Assembly (NCBI GenBank): GCA_027600665.1
Contig: JADGJL010000028.1
Span: 1-64,000 of the forward strand
Direction of reading: 5' to 3'
DNA from: Irineochytrium annulatum
Taxonomy: Eukaryota; Chytridiomycota; Chytridiomycetes; Chytridiales; Chytridiaceae
DNA: 64,000 nucleotides
Part shown: piece after piece, positions 33,923 through 45,414 of the stretch
Layout: the number at the start of each line of letters is the position of its first letter
How positions within the stretch are numbered: the first letter of the stretch is position 1
The notes under the pieces: generated by a model
The model's database searches: none
What the model was told of the DNA's origin: nothing
Seen by the model: the letters and a program-made list of their open reading frames with translations, nothing else
Position numbers and translations under genes: made by a program

Positions 33923-35974
33923 ATGGTCAACAACGGAACGAACGGACTCCACCATCCATCCGCCGAGATGGACGGGCACCTCCATCGCCCGAATCCCAAG
34001 ATGAAGGATCGCAAGGAGGAATTGACGAGGCTGATCCTGCAGAGCCTCCATGACCTGGGCTATGGGTACGGAGGCGCGGACCCTCCCGGCGAAGAACGCG
34101 CTAATGCCCTCCTCTTTTGTCAGTCGAGCTGCGACGCTGCTGCAGCAAGAGTCTGGCATCACCCTGGAGTCGGAGCAGGTCTCCAAATTCAGGGAGGCAC
34201 TGATGCGGGGCGAATGGGCCACGGTCGAGGAGCTCTTTGCCTCCATGGACGTGGAGCGGAAATACCTTGAGGTACGGAGTTTTCGTGCTGCGGGAATTGG
34301 GGGCCGCTCATTGTTGCATTAGGCTATGCGGTTTCTCATTCGGCAGCAGAAATATATGGAGCTTCTTGAGCAGCGGAATCTGAAGAAGGCATTGATGGTT
34401 TTGCGGAACGAGATCACGCCTGTCAGCTCGGATCCGAGTAAACTGCACAGTCTGTCAAGGTGGATGTCGTGACCACGCGACGTGGTGCTAAGTTCTTAGC
34501 TTGATGATGTGTGCCACTCCGGAGGAGCTGATGCGCCAGGCGAACTGGGACGGATCGGACGGGCGTTCTCGCCTGGAACTGCTCATGGCTTTGCAGAGTA
34601 GGTGCTGATTAATTTTAGGTCACTCACCTCCCTCTTAGAGTTTATTTCGACGGCATGCATGATACCGGAGCGGCGGCTTGAGACGCTTATTGAGCAGGCG
34701 ATCCAGCTGCAAACTATGAACTGCTTATATCATAATGTGCACGACGGGAGCGTTTCGTTGTTTGGCGACCATCTGTGCGAGAGGTAATTTTATGGCATAA
34801 GCCCGCCGAGTCGGGCGCGTGCAAGAATGGAACCCAGGTCTTACCTATCTAAGGACTCAGTTTCCTTGCCACGTGCACAAAGTCCTCGAAGACCACTCTG
34901 ATGAAGTGTGGTTCATTACGTTCTCCAATAGTGGCGACATGCTCGCATCAGCGTCAAAGGACTCCACGGTGATAATCTGGAGTATTGATGTTAGTACCTT
35001 CGTTGCGTGCATGGTTTCGTGCCTGCCTAATTGTCTGGAAGTCGTTCAGACCACTTCATACGCTCAAGGGTCATGCTGAGGCCATCTCGTTTCTTGCGTG
35101 GAGTCCGGACGACTCCGTTCTTCTATCGGCATCTAGCGATAAATCGCTGAAGTCGTGGAACCCTCAGGTAACTGTTGCAATGTGCAGCGAATTTTCTAAC
35201 AACGAAGACCGGGGCGAACATCCATACATTCAGTCGGCATACGGATGCGGTGACCTCATGTGCTTGGGTGGCGGACGGCCAACGCTTTGTCTCGGGAAGT
35301 ACTGATAAGACGATTCTTCTCTGGAATGTCAACGGCGAGTTACTCTTCAAATGGATGGGCCCAAGGATATCGGACCTGTCAGTGACGGCGAACGGGAAAT
35401 TGCTATTTGCGGTAGCGGAGAAGAGGATTCGGATTTATAACCTCGAGACGAAGGAGGAAATGGGGTACCGCATTCTACTTCCTGCTTTTTGTACCTTACG
35501 CTTTGAAGGCACATCGTTGAGTGCGCGTCTATCACATCCCTTTGCACGGCATACGACTCAAAACACGCCCTGGTAAATCTCCACGGCATACAGGTTTCCT
35601 TCTAATTTTGAATGAGGAGTAAATGTTGTTTGTCAGGAGGTGCACCTGTGGAACTTAGAGGAGCAACGGCTGGTTAAGAAGTACATCGGGCATAAGCAAG
35701 ATCGCTTTGTCATCCGATCCTGCCTGGGTGGAGTTAATCAAAACTTCGTTCTTAGCGGAAGCGAAGGTGTTGTGCTACCGTTACATACTTTGTGTTAATG
35801 TATTTTGCAGACGCTCGCGTGTACGTCTGGCATCGCGAGAAAGAGATCCTGATGGAGGTGCTGGAGGGGCATACCAGCTGTGTGAATAGTATATCATGGA
35901 ACCCGCATCGCAACATATGGGCCTCAGCGTCCGATGACGGAACAATACGGATATGGAGCCCCATGGTCTTGTGA
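33923..35974 (+). CDS. GID7: GID7/WDR26 subunit of the GID/CTLH E3 ubiquitin ligase
   Basis: WDR26/Gid7 scaffolds the GID/CTLH ligase and helps supramolecular assembly. ATG 33923 (MVNNGTNGLHHP). Exon 1 ends DLGYG; the intron near 34070-34125 restores RAATLLQQESGI, completing a LisH motif. CTLH follows: FREALMRGEWATVEELF, EAMRFLIRQQKYMELLEQ, LKKALMVLRNEI (34180-34430). The conserved bridge LYHNVHDGSVSLFGDHLCER (34720-34780) leads to FPCHVHKVLEDHSDEVWFI and WD40 repeats: FSNSGDMLASASKDSTVI, GHAEAISFLAWSPDD, RHTDAVTSCAWVADGQRF, GSTDKTILLWNV, and a last GHTSCVNSISWNPH with SASDDGTIRIW at the end. Stop is at 35972-35974. About ten introns; about 540 residues. Its partner GID9 is at 58581-60062. 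Confidence 0.94.
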
Positions 35975-36119
35975 ATAGGGCGAGAGAATCTGTGAAGGCA
36001 GCATCATTTATAAAGGCACCTGCATATAGAGCGCGCATTTATTGTTATGTATTTGAAAGGAGAAAGGGTGGTTTTATTGCGATTGGTTGCAAAAACGACA
36101 ATTTTAATGCAGATGTTCC

Positions 36120-38889
36120 CTAATCGTGAATATTCCAAGACTTAAGCCATTGCCGGCCGTGATATTCTTTTGACGGCCCGCCCATACCGAACGCGAAATC
36201 CGCAAAATAAAGGTAATTCAGAGTAATAGCAACGCATAGACCCCCAATGATAGCCGTGTGCACGGGTTTCGAAAAAGTGCCGGCGAGATGATCCACCATA
36301 AAAGCAAAAAGAATAATTCCAAAATACAGTGCTGGGAAGTAATGATGAAGACTAGGTAATTGATTTAGATTTGTTTGTGAGCGCTGTCCGTCACACTTAC
36401 TAAGTAACTCTTCCCATTATCCAAAACGGAAGATAGTGAAGAAGCCAGCCCGCTGACCCGACGTATCCTCCAAAGGTGAAGTCGTGCCAAGCCTCTGCAA
36501 TCATTATGCATCAGTTTCACGCCTTCAACCGTTTGTCCCACCTGGCGACTTCCAATCCTCAAACTTCCTGTGCCATCGGATAACATACAGCGCCCAAAGA
36601 GCCACAAATCCGACGATGCTGGCGGTAGAGCCCCACCAAATTATAGGGTGACCCATAAGGAAGAACTTAACATCATGATCGCCCCAGCCGCACATCCGCA
36701 GTCCCACTAAAAGCAACGGCCACTGATACGGTGATGACGTGATTGCGTCGGGCTCTCGGTCGGGATCCGGTGTTAAAGCGTTGTTAGAGTTCCACATAGC
36801 GACGTTCAAATCTGCCAGATCGCGGAAGAAGTTCCTCCGGAACGCTTTTGAACCCCCTTGCGGCACTGCAGAAGAATTTTAGCATCTTTTACGTCACACT
36901 TAAACTCGCACGTTTGTCGTTCCAGTGCTGTTCGACATTCCACATATTGTTACGACTGTGTTCTTCCGGGATCGTCTGGCACGCCACCTCCGCCTGCTTG
37001 AAACCCCACTCCGGCAACGTCACCCCACCCGATCTGAGAAGGCAGTTGGACTGTACATGGCGAACGCGGAAGCGCGTCGTCAACGCTTTCACCCGCTTTG
37101 GCCGCCAGTCGTGAAGATCCTACAAAAATCAGCCCACGGAGCTTCGAAAGCCACACAAACATCAACAATCTCAATCTTCCAGTGGTCGTTCTTATCCCCA
37201 AACGTTGAGTTCCCGTAGCAACTAACTTCAAACTCAGTGGTTGACACTGGGGCTTTTTGCGAATGACTGTGCAAATTCTTCATCGTAGGCTCGTGCACTG
37301 ATCAATTAGATGAAGACCAAAAGCTTATGCATACCAAGTCGCACAATATCTCCATTCTTAACATACTCCACTTCCGCGGACGTCTCATTCACGCCCCACG
37401 GCTTCGAGACGATCCACACATTATTCGTATCCTTGTGATGATAACACGTCACTTGCTGCTGACCCGATCCACCTGGGTATTTCTGGGTGTGTGAATGCAA
37501 CAGCCCCCCTCCCCGGCCGTTATTCTTCAGCGACACCTTCGAACCGTAAGCTATCTCCAGTGGGTTCGTGTAATAGTCGTTCCCCTGCAGCCCAGCCTGA
37601 AACAACGAGCTCATCTGAGCGTCGCCGGGACCGCTTCGATTCAGGATCCAAAAGTGCAGTGCGAAGCAAAACATGTAAACGGCGATGGGAACGATAATAA
37701 GGAAGACAACGCGAGACACCCAGTGCTTTGCGTAAACGACCTGGTAGGAAGGTTTAGCGAAGGCAGACAGGCTTGTTCTTACTGGGGGCATACTTAAGTC
37801 TCCAAGCATATCCCAGAGATCTGCAATGGTGTACTAGAATCGTTTAGAGGTATGCAGCCAACAGGGGTCTTACAAAGCCGACCAGCGCGATAGCAAACAA
37901 CCCGACCCATTTTACACTATAAAACGTCAACATGCGATTGTAGACGACGAACTCCACCTTGCGACACATCCCAGCGACACGCCAGTAGCTCCAAGCCAGA
38001 TGTACCACTCTGGAGAGAAAGGACTGCAGAAACAGTCAATGCTGTTGCAAGCTGGTGCAATTCTTACCTCGTTCGTTGGTAATTTCTAAAAGTCACTAAA
38101 CAGTAGGCGCTGAGGCTGGTGAAAAAGAGCAGCATGGAATCCAAGAGGATAAACCGACTAATCGTTAAGGTTGCCGTGTCTGGCTTGTGTTAGCTATGAG
38201 CTATGCATGAAGGCTCTAACCCATCATAACCATTAACGCCATCAAAATGCACGCCGGCTGGGACAGGTGCAGTTCGACAGCGGTGAGATAAGAGACCGGG
38301 ACCATCATCGCGCCGAAGAGTGCGGCGAATATCCGCATGACACCGTAGTTGACTGATTCGGGGTATTTCGCTCCCGAGTCAAAGCCGAAGGACCCGTTGT
38401 AGCCCGCCAACAGACCCGAAAATCCCAGAAGCATCTTTCCAAGAGGCGGATGCACGTCGAAGTAAAACTCCCGCTTAATGTAGTATGACGCGAATTTGCT
38501 ATGAACGAAGTTGTAAATACTATATCATCACTGCCCGCCGTTACCCAAAGTGAGCCTCGTCCCTACAAAACAATTAGAGTGTAAGCAAACTTTGGCATCC
38601 ACTAACCAGACTACATAGTCAGCCCAGCTGATTTTATATAGACGCGTCCATAGTGACAGGATAGTAAGAACCGCGGGTACGATCCAGAACCGCCGATCCC
38701 GTGGCGCAACACCACCCGATGTCTTCAAGGACATCAACATCTTTGGCCACTCGGGCTAACACCCACTTGTCGCAGCAGCTTCAATGACTTCTCATCCTCT
38801 AGCAAGGGGATCCCGATCTCCGCGTCCCCGATGTCCTGACCGTCCCTCTCGCCTGGCCGCTTCCTCAGCTTCACTTCGCGAAAGGACAT
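36120..38889 (-). CDS. PMT2: Protein O-mannosyltransferase, PMT2 family
   Basis: ER membrane GT39 enzyme that moves mannose from dolichol-phosphate mannose to Ser/Thr. The start MSFREVKLRKRP at 38889 has an acidic cytosolic tail, then the first membrane segment (FWIVPAVLTILSLWTR). The catalytic luminal loop has FDVHPPLGKMLLGFSGLLAG (38400-38470). Further membrane segments include VVFLIIVPIAVYMFCFAL. The MIR domain carries YGSKVSLKNN, GGGLLHSHTQKYPGG, QQQVTCYHHKDTNNVW, EVSCYGN and GFKQAEVACQ (36980-37540). The late loop NVAMWNSNNALTPDPD and LLVGLRMCGWGDHDVKFFL precede C-terminal membrane helices, ending SWNIHD at stop 36120-36122. 'GGGLLHSH' and 'GFKQAEV' are typical of PMT2, not PMT1 or PMT4. 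About a dozen introns. Confidence 0.94.
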
Positions 38890-39013
38890 CTTGCACGGGC
38901 GAACGAGGGGTGGAAGTCCCAATCAAGAAGTTCCTCGATTCTCGAACAGAGCACAAATGCAGTTCTGGCCAAGTTCAAGCCAGCCGCCAAGCCACTTTCC
39001 GGCTGTCATCATC
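38890..39013. promoter_or_regulatory. Putative bidirectional promoter, PMT2 / PGP phosphatase
   Basis: 124 bases between divergent start codons. No distinct element recognised. Inferred from spacing. Confidence 0.45.
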
Positions 39014-40293
39014 ATGCCGACTTCACTTCAGGTTAAGGCCGACGTAGCGGCCTTCCTGTCGTCCGTGGACACATTCCTCTTGGACTGCGATGGCGAGTGG
39101 AAGTCTGATCGTTGCGATCTAATCCCGAATCGACAGGGGTGATATGGAGCGGGGACCATGTCTTTGACAACGTCCGCGAGGCTCTGAAGATGCTTCGATC
39201 AATGGTCTGTCTGAATATGTCTTTCCATGGTGCTTACAGCTGGGCAGGGGAAGCGCATTCTGTTCGTCACGAATAACAGCACAAAGTCCCGTGCATCCTA
39301 CCTTAGGAAGTTCCGGTCGCTCAACATCGAGGCATCAGTGGTAAATAAAACGTAGTACGTCGATATATAATAATGATATGTCGTTTAGGATGAGATCTTT
39401 GGCTCCTCGTATGCCGCCGCTTACTACATCAAGAACAACCTGCATCTGCCTACGGACAAGAAGGTCTACGTCTGCGGCATGGCGGGCATTGAGGAAGAGC
39501 TAGCCTCACTCGGAGTCAGCTACGTCGATGCGTCGGTCGGCGTGCTACCCTACTTTCCGTCGGCTGACAGTGAAATAGAGAGACAACGTGAACATCAACA
39601 GCATGGACGAAATAGGAACCATTAAACCGGATCCTTCAATCGGCGCCGTTCTCTGCGGGTTTGACCTCCACATCAACTACCGGAAGATCGCGACGGCGTT
39701 TACGTACCTGCGATCAAACCCCGAGTGCCACTTTCTGGCCACGAATAGCGATCTCACTTACCCGGCGGCCCGAACCGTATACCCTGGTACGATGGGAGCG
39801 ATGTTGTGGACCATTGGAGGTTGCTGATGTTAGCCAGGGACTGGAGCGTTGATATCAGCCATAGCGACACCATTAGGTCGGAAGCCGATTGTTCTCGGTA
39901 AACCGGAGCCAACGATGTTGGAGGTCATCATACAAAAGTACTGCCATTTGTCGTTTGCGATTAAATTGCTACTCGTTCCGCTATTTGATTAATCTCGCCA
40001 ATTGCCCTTCGCTCTTTTCTCGTTTTTGCATGTATCTTCTGCATGTATATGAGCAGATATCACCTAGACCCGGCGCGCACTTGCATGGTTGGCGATAGAC
40101 TTGATACTGACATTTTATTTGGACAAAATGGAGGCCTACATACTCTTTTGGTGTTCACAGGTACCTTGCCGATCGGATGATTACTTTTAAATCGTTGTTA
40201 GGTGTAACAACTAAAGCGGAGGCGGAGACTTCGGACATTAAGGCGAAGTACAGCATAGAGTCATTAGGACATCTGGTTGTAGGCCAAGACTAG
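39014..40293 (+). CDS. PHO13: HAD-family phosphoglycolate / p-nitrophenyl phosphatase (PHO13/PGP)
   Basis: Cytosolic phosphatase that removes toxic side products such as 2-phosphoglycolate and 2-phospholactate. The start is MPTSLQVKADVAAFL at 39014. HAD motif I is DTFLLDCDGVIW, split by an intron near 39093-39137, keeping both aspartates of DxD. Motif II is ILFVTNNSTKSRASYLRKF (near 39260). The C2-type cap follows: EIFGSSYAAAYYIK, VYVCGMAGIEEEL, DPSIGAVLCGFDLHINY, CHFLATNSDLTYP (39400-39770). Motifs III and IV appear as TMLEVII and TCMVGDRLDTDILFGQNGG (40080-40135). Short introns interrupt near 39205, 39343, 39535, 39800-39870, 39945-40065 and 40160. The end is LGHLVVGQD at stop 40291-40293. 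About 300 residues. Confidence 0.92.
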
Positions 40294-40452
40294 TGTAATA
40301 TAAAATCGCGCGACAAACATGCCCTCTTCAACCCAACACAAAACCACTCCGTCACAGTGCTTCTCATCAAAGCAATTCTCCAAAACGCCATTCCTCGTAT
40401 CTTCGAGGCACTAAAGCCGTCTAAAACCTTCATTGCTTTCAGAGTGTTCGGT

Positions 40453-41011
40453 TTATTTCTTGGCTAAACTTGTCACAAAATACTCCTTGCTTATTGACTC
40501 CGGTTCCACAACATCAAACACCTTATTAATATCCACCGCCTGGAAAACCTGCGTCCGTGCTTGTGCGTACATAAACCGGTTCTTGTCGTTGCCTCCATGC
40601 GGCCCAAAATGCACTCCAAACAGGCTGGTGCGGCAGTTAGAAAGAAATGGAACGCGCGCTGTGCATACGGGTAGGATACGCGGCCATCGGGATGATCGAG
40701 TTGAAAGCTTATGATAATAAATCTAGGTGTTGCGCTGCAGATGTGTATTAATGGCGCTTTCTCACGACAAGCTGGCCAAGCCAAACCTGTACTTACTCAG
40801 GTAACTCATCTTGTATGTCCTCAAAGGTGGTATTGTCCAGATTATGTTCAATAGAAACAGCCAGGCTTGTCGGGTCTATCTTCAGGATGAGTGCAGAACA
40901 TGCTTGCTTCTTAAACCGGAAGGATCGGCCTTGTTTTCAGTTATTTCACCCAAATCTCGTCGCCAATGGCCTACATTGTTCGATAACGTCAGCTGGGATG
41001 GAGACCGACAT
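40453..41011 (-). CDS. Glia maturation factor homologue (GMF1/AIM7), ADF-H domain
   Basis: GMF binds Arp2/3 and promotes debranching of actin filaments. The gene is broken by introns into short exons and is easy to miss. Exon 1: MSVSIPADVIEQ at 41011. After a 45-nt intron: CRSFRFKKQACSALILKID, then SIEHNLDNTTFEDIQDELPE (40805-40920), matching the 'LRKFRFRK..NAAIIMKID...DELPE' start of GMF. The next exon gives PRFIIISFQLDHPDGRVSYP (40660-40730), the most diagnostic GMF string. The last gives GVHFGPHGGNDKNRFMYA, then VFQAVDINKVFDV, ending VTSLAKK at stop 40453-40455. Expected size is about 140 residues. It is convergent with the PGP gene and divergent from ATG9 (235 bases). The family is well supported despite fragmentation. 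Confidence 0.88.
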
Positions 41012-41246
41012 CGTTCAGATGCTGTTAACAGGATGATTTAAAGATCAAGTCGTCTTTATACCGTCGTGCCACTTCACGGTGCTTTGGTCATCCGAGCCTT
41101 ATCCTGCCCCGCCTAGCCGCCTGATTCCGAGACTCTGCATCGAGAACAGGAGGAGCAGTGAACGGGACGCGGACTTCGACGGATCAACTTGACAACTCGC
41201 GCAGTGAGGAAGGAGAAGCGCAGAGGCGGCGAGAAATCCAACCCTT
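41012..41246. promoter_or_regulatory. Putative bidirectional promoter, GMF / ATG9
   Basis: 235 bases between divergent start codons. No specific motif recognised. Inferred from spacing. Confidence 0.4.
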
Positions 41247-43857
41247 ATGTCAGGAGTCGGCGGCGAAGGAGATCTTCCCTTCGCCTTCGCACGGAGCTCC
41301 ACATCCGAGCCCCTTCAGGATGACTCGCACGTGGGCTTCTCGCGTCCACGGGAGGTGCCCGAGTCGCAGCTAGAATCCCAGCGGCTGGACATTATCGACG
41401 ACATGGAATCCTCGGAGGAGGAGGAGGCACCCAATGATCTCATGATTGAGATGCCGCTGATGAGGCCGCAGTCGTCGTCGCAAGGGGCGGAGCATCAGTA
41501 CCGCCCGCAGCGAGCTGGGAATTTGGGTAGAAACTTTCTCGGACCGCGGCCGGCGACTGAGTCGGTCGGGCGTGCGTTGTTTGGGGGCGGACAGCCGCGG
41601 ACTGGCAGTCCAGGTGCGCCAAGGGTCGTGCCGCCTGCAGAGGCGCATGCGGCGTTGAAGAAGAAGACTTTGCAAATGTGGGCCGAGCTCGAGAACCTGG
41701 ATGAATTTCTGGGAAGGGTAGGCTTGGGAATGCTGGGTGGAACTGGTGCCTAACGATGCAGGTTTACGAGTACTACACGAACAAAGGCTTTTTTTGCATT
41801 TTGCTAGGACGAGTGACGAACTTGATGTAAGAGCTATCATATTATTAATATGATACCAGCGCTTATCTAAAACTCAGCATCCTGTCTTTCATTATTGGGT
41901 TTTCTACGTTTTTGAGCTCGTGCGTAGACTACGGCTTGATTGGTCCGAATAAGCTTCTCATTGATGTTATTCGGCCCGACTGTATAGCAAAGTACGTAGT
42001 TAGGCTTAATTCTTGCAAATGACCTTGTGCAGCATTCATGGCCTTCCGGGCTTCTTCCTGGTTCTCTTTTGCATTTGGTGGCTATGGCAGCTGTTCCGCA
42101 TCTTTTTGGAGATGCCACAATTAATTCAAATTAAGGAATTTTACGAGTACCTTTTGGAAGTGAAAGAGGTAGTTTTCCTTGATCAGCGCGATGCTAAAGG
42201 AGACTTAGGCTGATATGGATACCGTGACTTGGCGCGAGGTGGTGCAAAAGATCGCTCGGATAAAGAACATCCCGAACTCAAATCCGCATGGCAAATTGGG
42301 ACTGGATAGATTGGATCCGCACAGCATCGCGAATCGGATCATGCGGCGGGAGAATTACATGATCGCTATTTTCAATAAGGACATTCTTGACTTAACTCTG
42401 CCTTTCCTTGGCAAGCGGCAAATGTTGACGAAGATAATCGAGTGGAACCTCTCCTTTTGCATTCTATCATACGTGTTCGACGAGAATGGCTCCGTGCGGA
42501 AGCGCTTCTTGAAAAATGGGCATAGGGTGCGGTTGATCGCAGGGTAATGCGTGACGTACAATTTTGGTCCTGACTTTGTTAGATTGCAGAAGAGATTTGC
42601 TTATATGGCGTTTCTGAACCTGCTCTTCGCTCCTTTCCTCTGCATTTTGCTACTGCTGTACTTCTTCTTCAGATACGCGGAGGTATTTGTTTGCTCTGTT
42701 CTTCTGTGCGTCTTCTCGAGTCTCACTGTGGACAGGAATATTCTAAAAATCCGTCATCCCTCGGAGCGCGTCAATATTCCCCTTTCGCGTGGTGGAAGTT
42801 CCGAGAGTTTAACGAGCTTCCGAATCTTTATCAAGAACGTTTGAACAGAAGCTACGCGAAGGCGTCACGCTACATGGAGCAGTTCCCGAAGGAGAAGACG
42901 ATTATCCTTGCAAGATTTATATCGTTTATTGCGGGATCATTTGCTGCCGTCCTTGCTGTCCTCACCTTAGTTGATAACCAACTGCTGGAGTTTGAAATTA
43001 CGCCGCAGAGGTCCGTCTTCTTCTACATCGGCGTGTTCGGCGGCATATCTGCTGTGGCGCGAGCCATGATTCCGGCGGAGAATCAGGTTTTCGAACCGGA
43101 GCGCGTGTTAAAGGAGGTCATTGAGGAAACGCACTACCTTCCGGATTCTTGGCGGGGTCGCTTACACACGGAGGAGGTTTGTTGTACAATGGGCCAGCGC
43201 AGCAGCTGATACCTGTTAAGGTCAAGAACGAGTTTGCGACGTTATTTGACTACAAGATCGTGATCTTTTTCCAGGAGATTCTGAGCGTTCTCTTCACGCC
43301 CATCGTCCTGTACTACTCCTTGCCGAAATGCAGCGCCGCCGTCATTGACTTCTTTAGAGAGTACACCGTGCATGAAGATTCTCTCGGATACGTTTGCAGC
43401 TTTGCTGTCTTTAACTTCCGGCAAAATGGGAACCAGCGTTACGGCGCGCCATCGGAGTCGCCGAATAACAACCTTGTGTCGAAGGAGGGGAAGATGGAGC
43501 AGTCTTTCCTCTTCTTCAAGGCGAATAATCCGGACTGGGAGCCGGATCATCAAGGCAGCCAGTATCTGCAAACGATTTCGCGAGCGCAGCGATCGTTTTA
43601 CGGCCGGCCAGACGTGTCTGCGTCTATGGACAACGTTCAGTCTCTGCTTAGGCCACGGGTAAGCAGTTGGAAGATGCTTTCAGCTGCTAACCTTGTTTTA
43701 GCGCTTTGTTAAGTTTGGTCCACAGCATCACAATGTGCGACAAGTTACCGAGTCGATGCTTAGTCAATCGGAAGTTGGGGAGGAGGAGCCTATTGGGATC
43801 ATCGGCCTGTTGGACGCGATATATTCTCAGCGGGGCGGCGGGCTGGCTCTTGTTTGA
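41247..43857 (+). CDS. ATG9: ATG9, autophagy lipid scramblase
   Basis: Multispanning membrane protein on vesicles that seed the autophagosome; it scrambles phospholipids. The start is MSGVGGEGDLPFAFA at 41247. The acidic, disordered N-terminus (DDMESSEEEEAPNDLM) precedes the core, which starts ELENLDEFLGRVYEYY (41685-41785). Conserved ATG9 strings: NKGFFCILL, DYGLIGPNKLLIDVIRPDC, FFLVLFCIWWLWQLFRI, FYEYLLEV, DTVTWREVVQKI, HSIANRIMRRENYMIAIFN, WNLSFCILSYVFDENG and FFFRYAEEYSKNPSSLGARQ (42000-42780). Then WKFREFNELPNLYQERL, GISAVARAMIP, LHTEEVKNEF, IFFQEILSVLFTPIVLYYSL and VGYVCSFAVFNF-type sequence. The C-terminal tail ends near GLLDAIYSQRGGGLALV, stop 43855-43857. About eight introns; about 750 residues. 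Confidence 0.96.
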
Positions 43858-44086
43858 CGCATAAAATGCGATATATAATTATGTATAACAGTATCTTCCT
43901 AATAGATATCCATGATGTGGATGTTATTAATTAAAAGGAGGCTCTTTCAATACTCTAATTCTACATGGGAGTGGAAAATTGAAGAGAAGAGCAAACGTTA
44001 TTAGTTCAATTAAGGAAAAGGAGGGATGACTTCGTATTGAGCACCCTTTCCGACTCGGCGTCAAATCTTGCTGGCGATCAATCTGG

Positions 44087-45007
44087 ATGGACACCTACTT
44101 GCTGCTCGCAAAGTCAGCGAAGGGATCAGCCTGCGTGCAGTTGATTCAGGATGTCCTGAACGCGCCTGGCATCCACGTCTTCGCGGAATTGCTCGAGACT
44201 CCCAATATCGCGGAGGTTTGGCCAGGGCTGGCAACATCCTATTTACCCTGCCACACAATGCAGATTGCAAACAACCAGCAACTCCACGCTCACTACGAAC
44301 TTCTCCGACTCTTTGCATTCGGGACTTACAGCGACTACAAGGGTACTGCGTCGCGTCATGGGGGCTTTGACTGACAAGGTTGCTACAGCCAGCAGCTCGA
44401 AACTCCCACCATTAACGCCAGCGCAGCTCCGGAAGCTGAAGCATCTCTCTATCGTCACGCTATCTGGCCGGCTCCGCGTATGATTTGGCCACGGCGTACA
44501 AATACTCATCTTCTCCTATAGACGTTGCCGTACAGCCAACTGATGGAGTACCTGGATATTTCGAACGTGCGTGAACTTGAGGACCTGATCATCGACGCCA
44601 TCTATCAGGACATCATTAAGGGGAAGCTAGATCAGAAGAAGCGATGCCTGGAGGTGGAGTACGCCATGGGGCGGGACCTGCAGCCGGGGCAGGCGGGCGA
44701 GATCCTGAAGACCTTGGTGGCCTGGTACGGCTGGCCCTCTGATTGCTACGTTTTGGGTTAATGACCTCACAGGTCGAAGACATCGGAGCAGTTGCTGAAG
44801 GCCATCGACGCCCAGCTGAGCTACATTGGGGAGGAGTCCGCACGGCACGCGAAGGAAAAGGAGGAGCACGAGAAGCTCGTGGAGGGGCTGAAGAAGGAGG
44901 TGAAGGCATCAGGGCCGACGAGGGGGGATTTCGAGTTCGATCCGCGCCGGGAGCAGTTTCATGGGTTCTACGAGGATGAGGGCAGTCGCCGCAGTGGGAA
45001 GAGGTGA
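44087..45007 (+). CDS. CSN7: COP9 signalosome subunit 7 (CSN7), PCI domain
   Basis: Part of the eight-subunit complex that removes NEDD8 from cullins. ATG 44087 gives MDTYLLLAKSAKGSACVQLI, closely patterned on CSN7. Then FAELLETPNIAEV, an intron near 44217-44272, and HAHYELLRLFAFGTYSDYK. The PCI winged helix: LTPAQLRKLKHLSIVTLSGR, LPYSQLMEYLDISNVRELED, LIIDAIYQDIIKGKLDQK, EVEYAMGRDLQPGQ (44400-44700). A C-terminal coiled coil follows (ESARHAKEKEEHEKLVEGL) with an end rich in Asp, Glu and Arg at stop 45005-45007. Introns near 44341-44390, 44480-44520 and 44727-44770. About 250 residues. CSN7 is absent or very divergent in budding yeast. Confidence 0.92.
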
Positions 45008-45414
45008 CGTGGCATGGTTACGGTAGTAAGTCTGATACTTCGCTCTGATTTACAGGATGATGAAACGGGGTGGTGGAAGGCGTTGAGGATGTCACGTTGA
45101 GGATGTCACGTTCAACTGCGTGGCGCCTAATAGTGCGGTGGTGGAACACATGGTGGAATGCTTGCGCACAGCGCATGAGAATTGGGCGAAAAGGAGGCGA
45201 CCGTTCTGTAAGCAAAGTTATGTAGCAGTAAAGCAAGGAATAATAAAAAAAAAGAACGCATGCATTGATTGAAGCTCAAGCGTGGTGTGACAGGATGTTG
45301 GCTGCAAAAGTATTCGCCGGGGTCATTCATTACTGCTAAAATAATATATTGGAGGCCGAGCTCCTTTTACGACAGCCATGCTCAAAACAAAAATAGGACA
45401 CCAAAGGTCTCCGA
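45008..45414. other. AT-rich convergent intergenic region
   Basis: About 400 bases between the stops of CSN7 and MAM33 (convergent). It is AT-rich with an A tract near 45245. The tandem 14-base repeat is listed separately. No gene is supported. Confidence 0.5.
45081..45112. repeat. Tandem duplication of a 14-base unit
   Basis: The unit cgttgaggatgtca occurs twice in a row (45081-45094 and 45095-45108) and is followed by the first four bases of a third copy. It lies just past the CSN7 stop codon, probably in its 3' UTR. Confidence 0.85.

Noticed and set aside
35347..35589. Minus-strand frame within GID7
   Set aside because: Antisense to WD40 exons and introns of GID7; no independent support.
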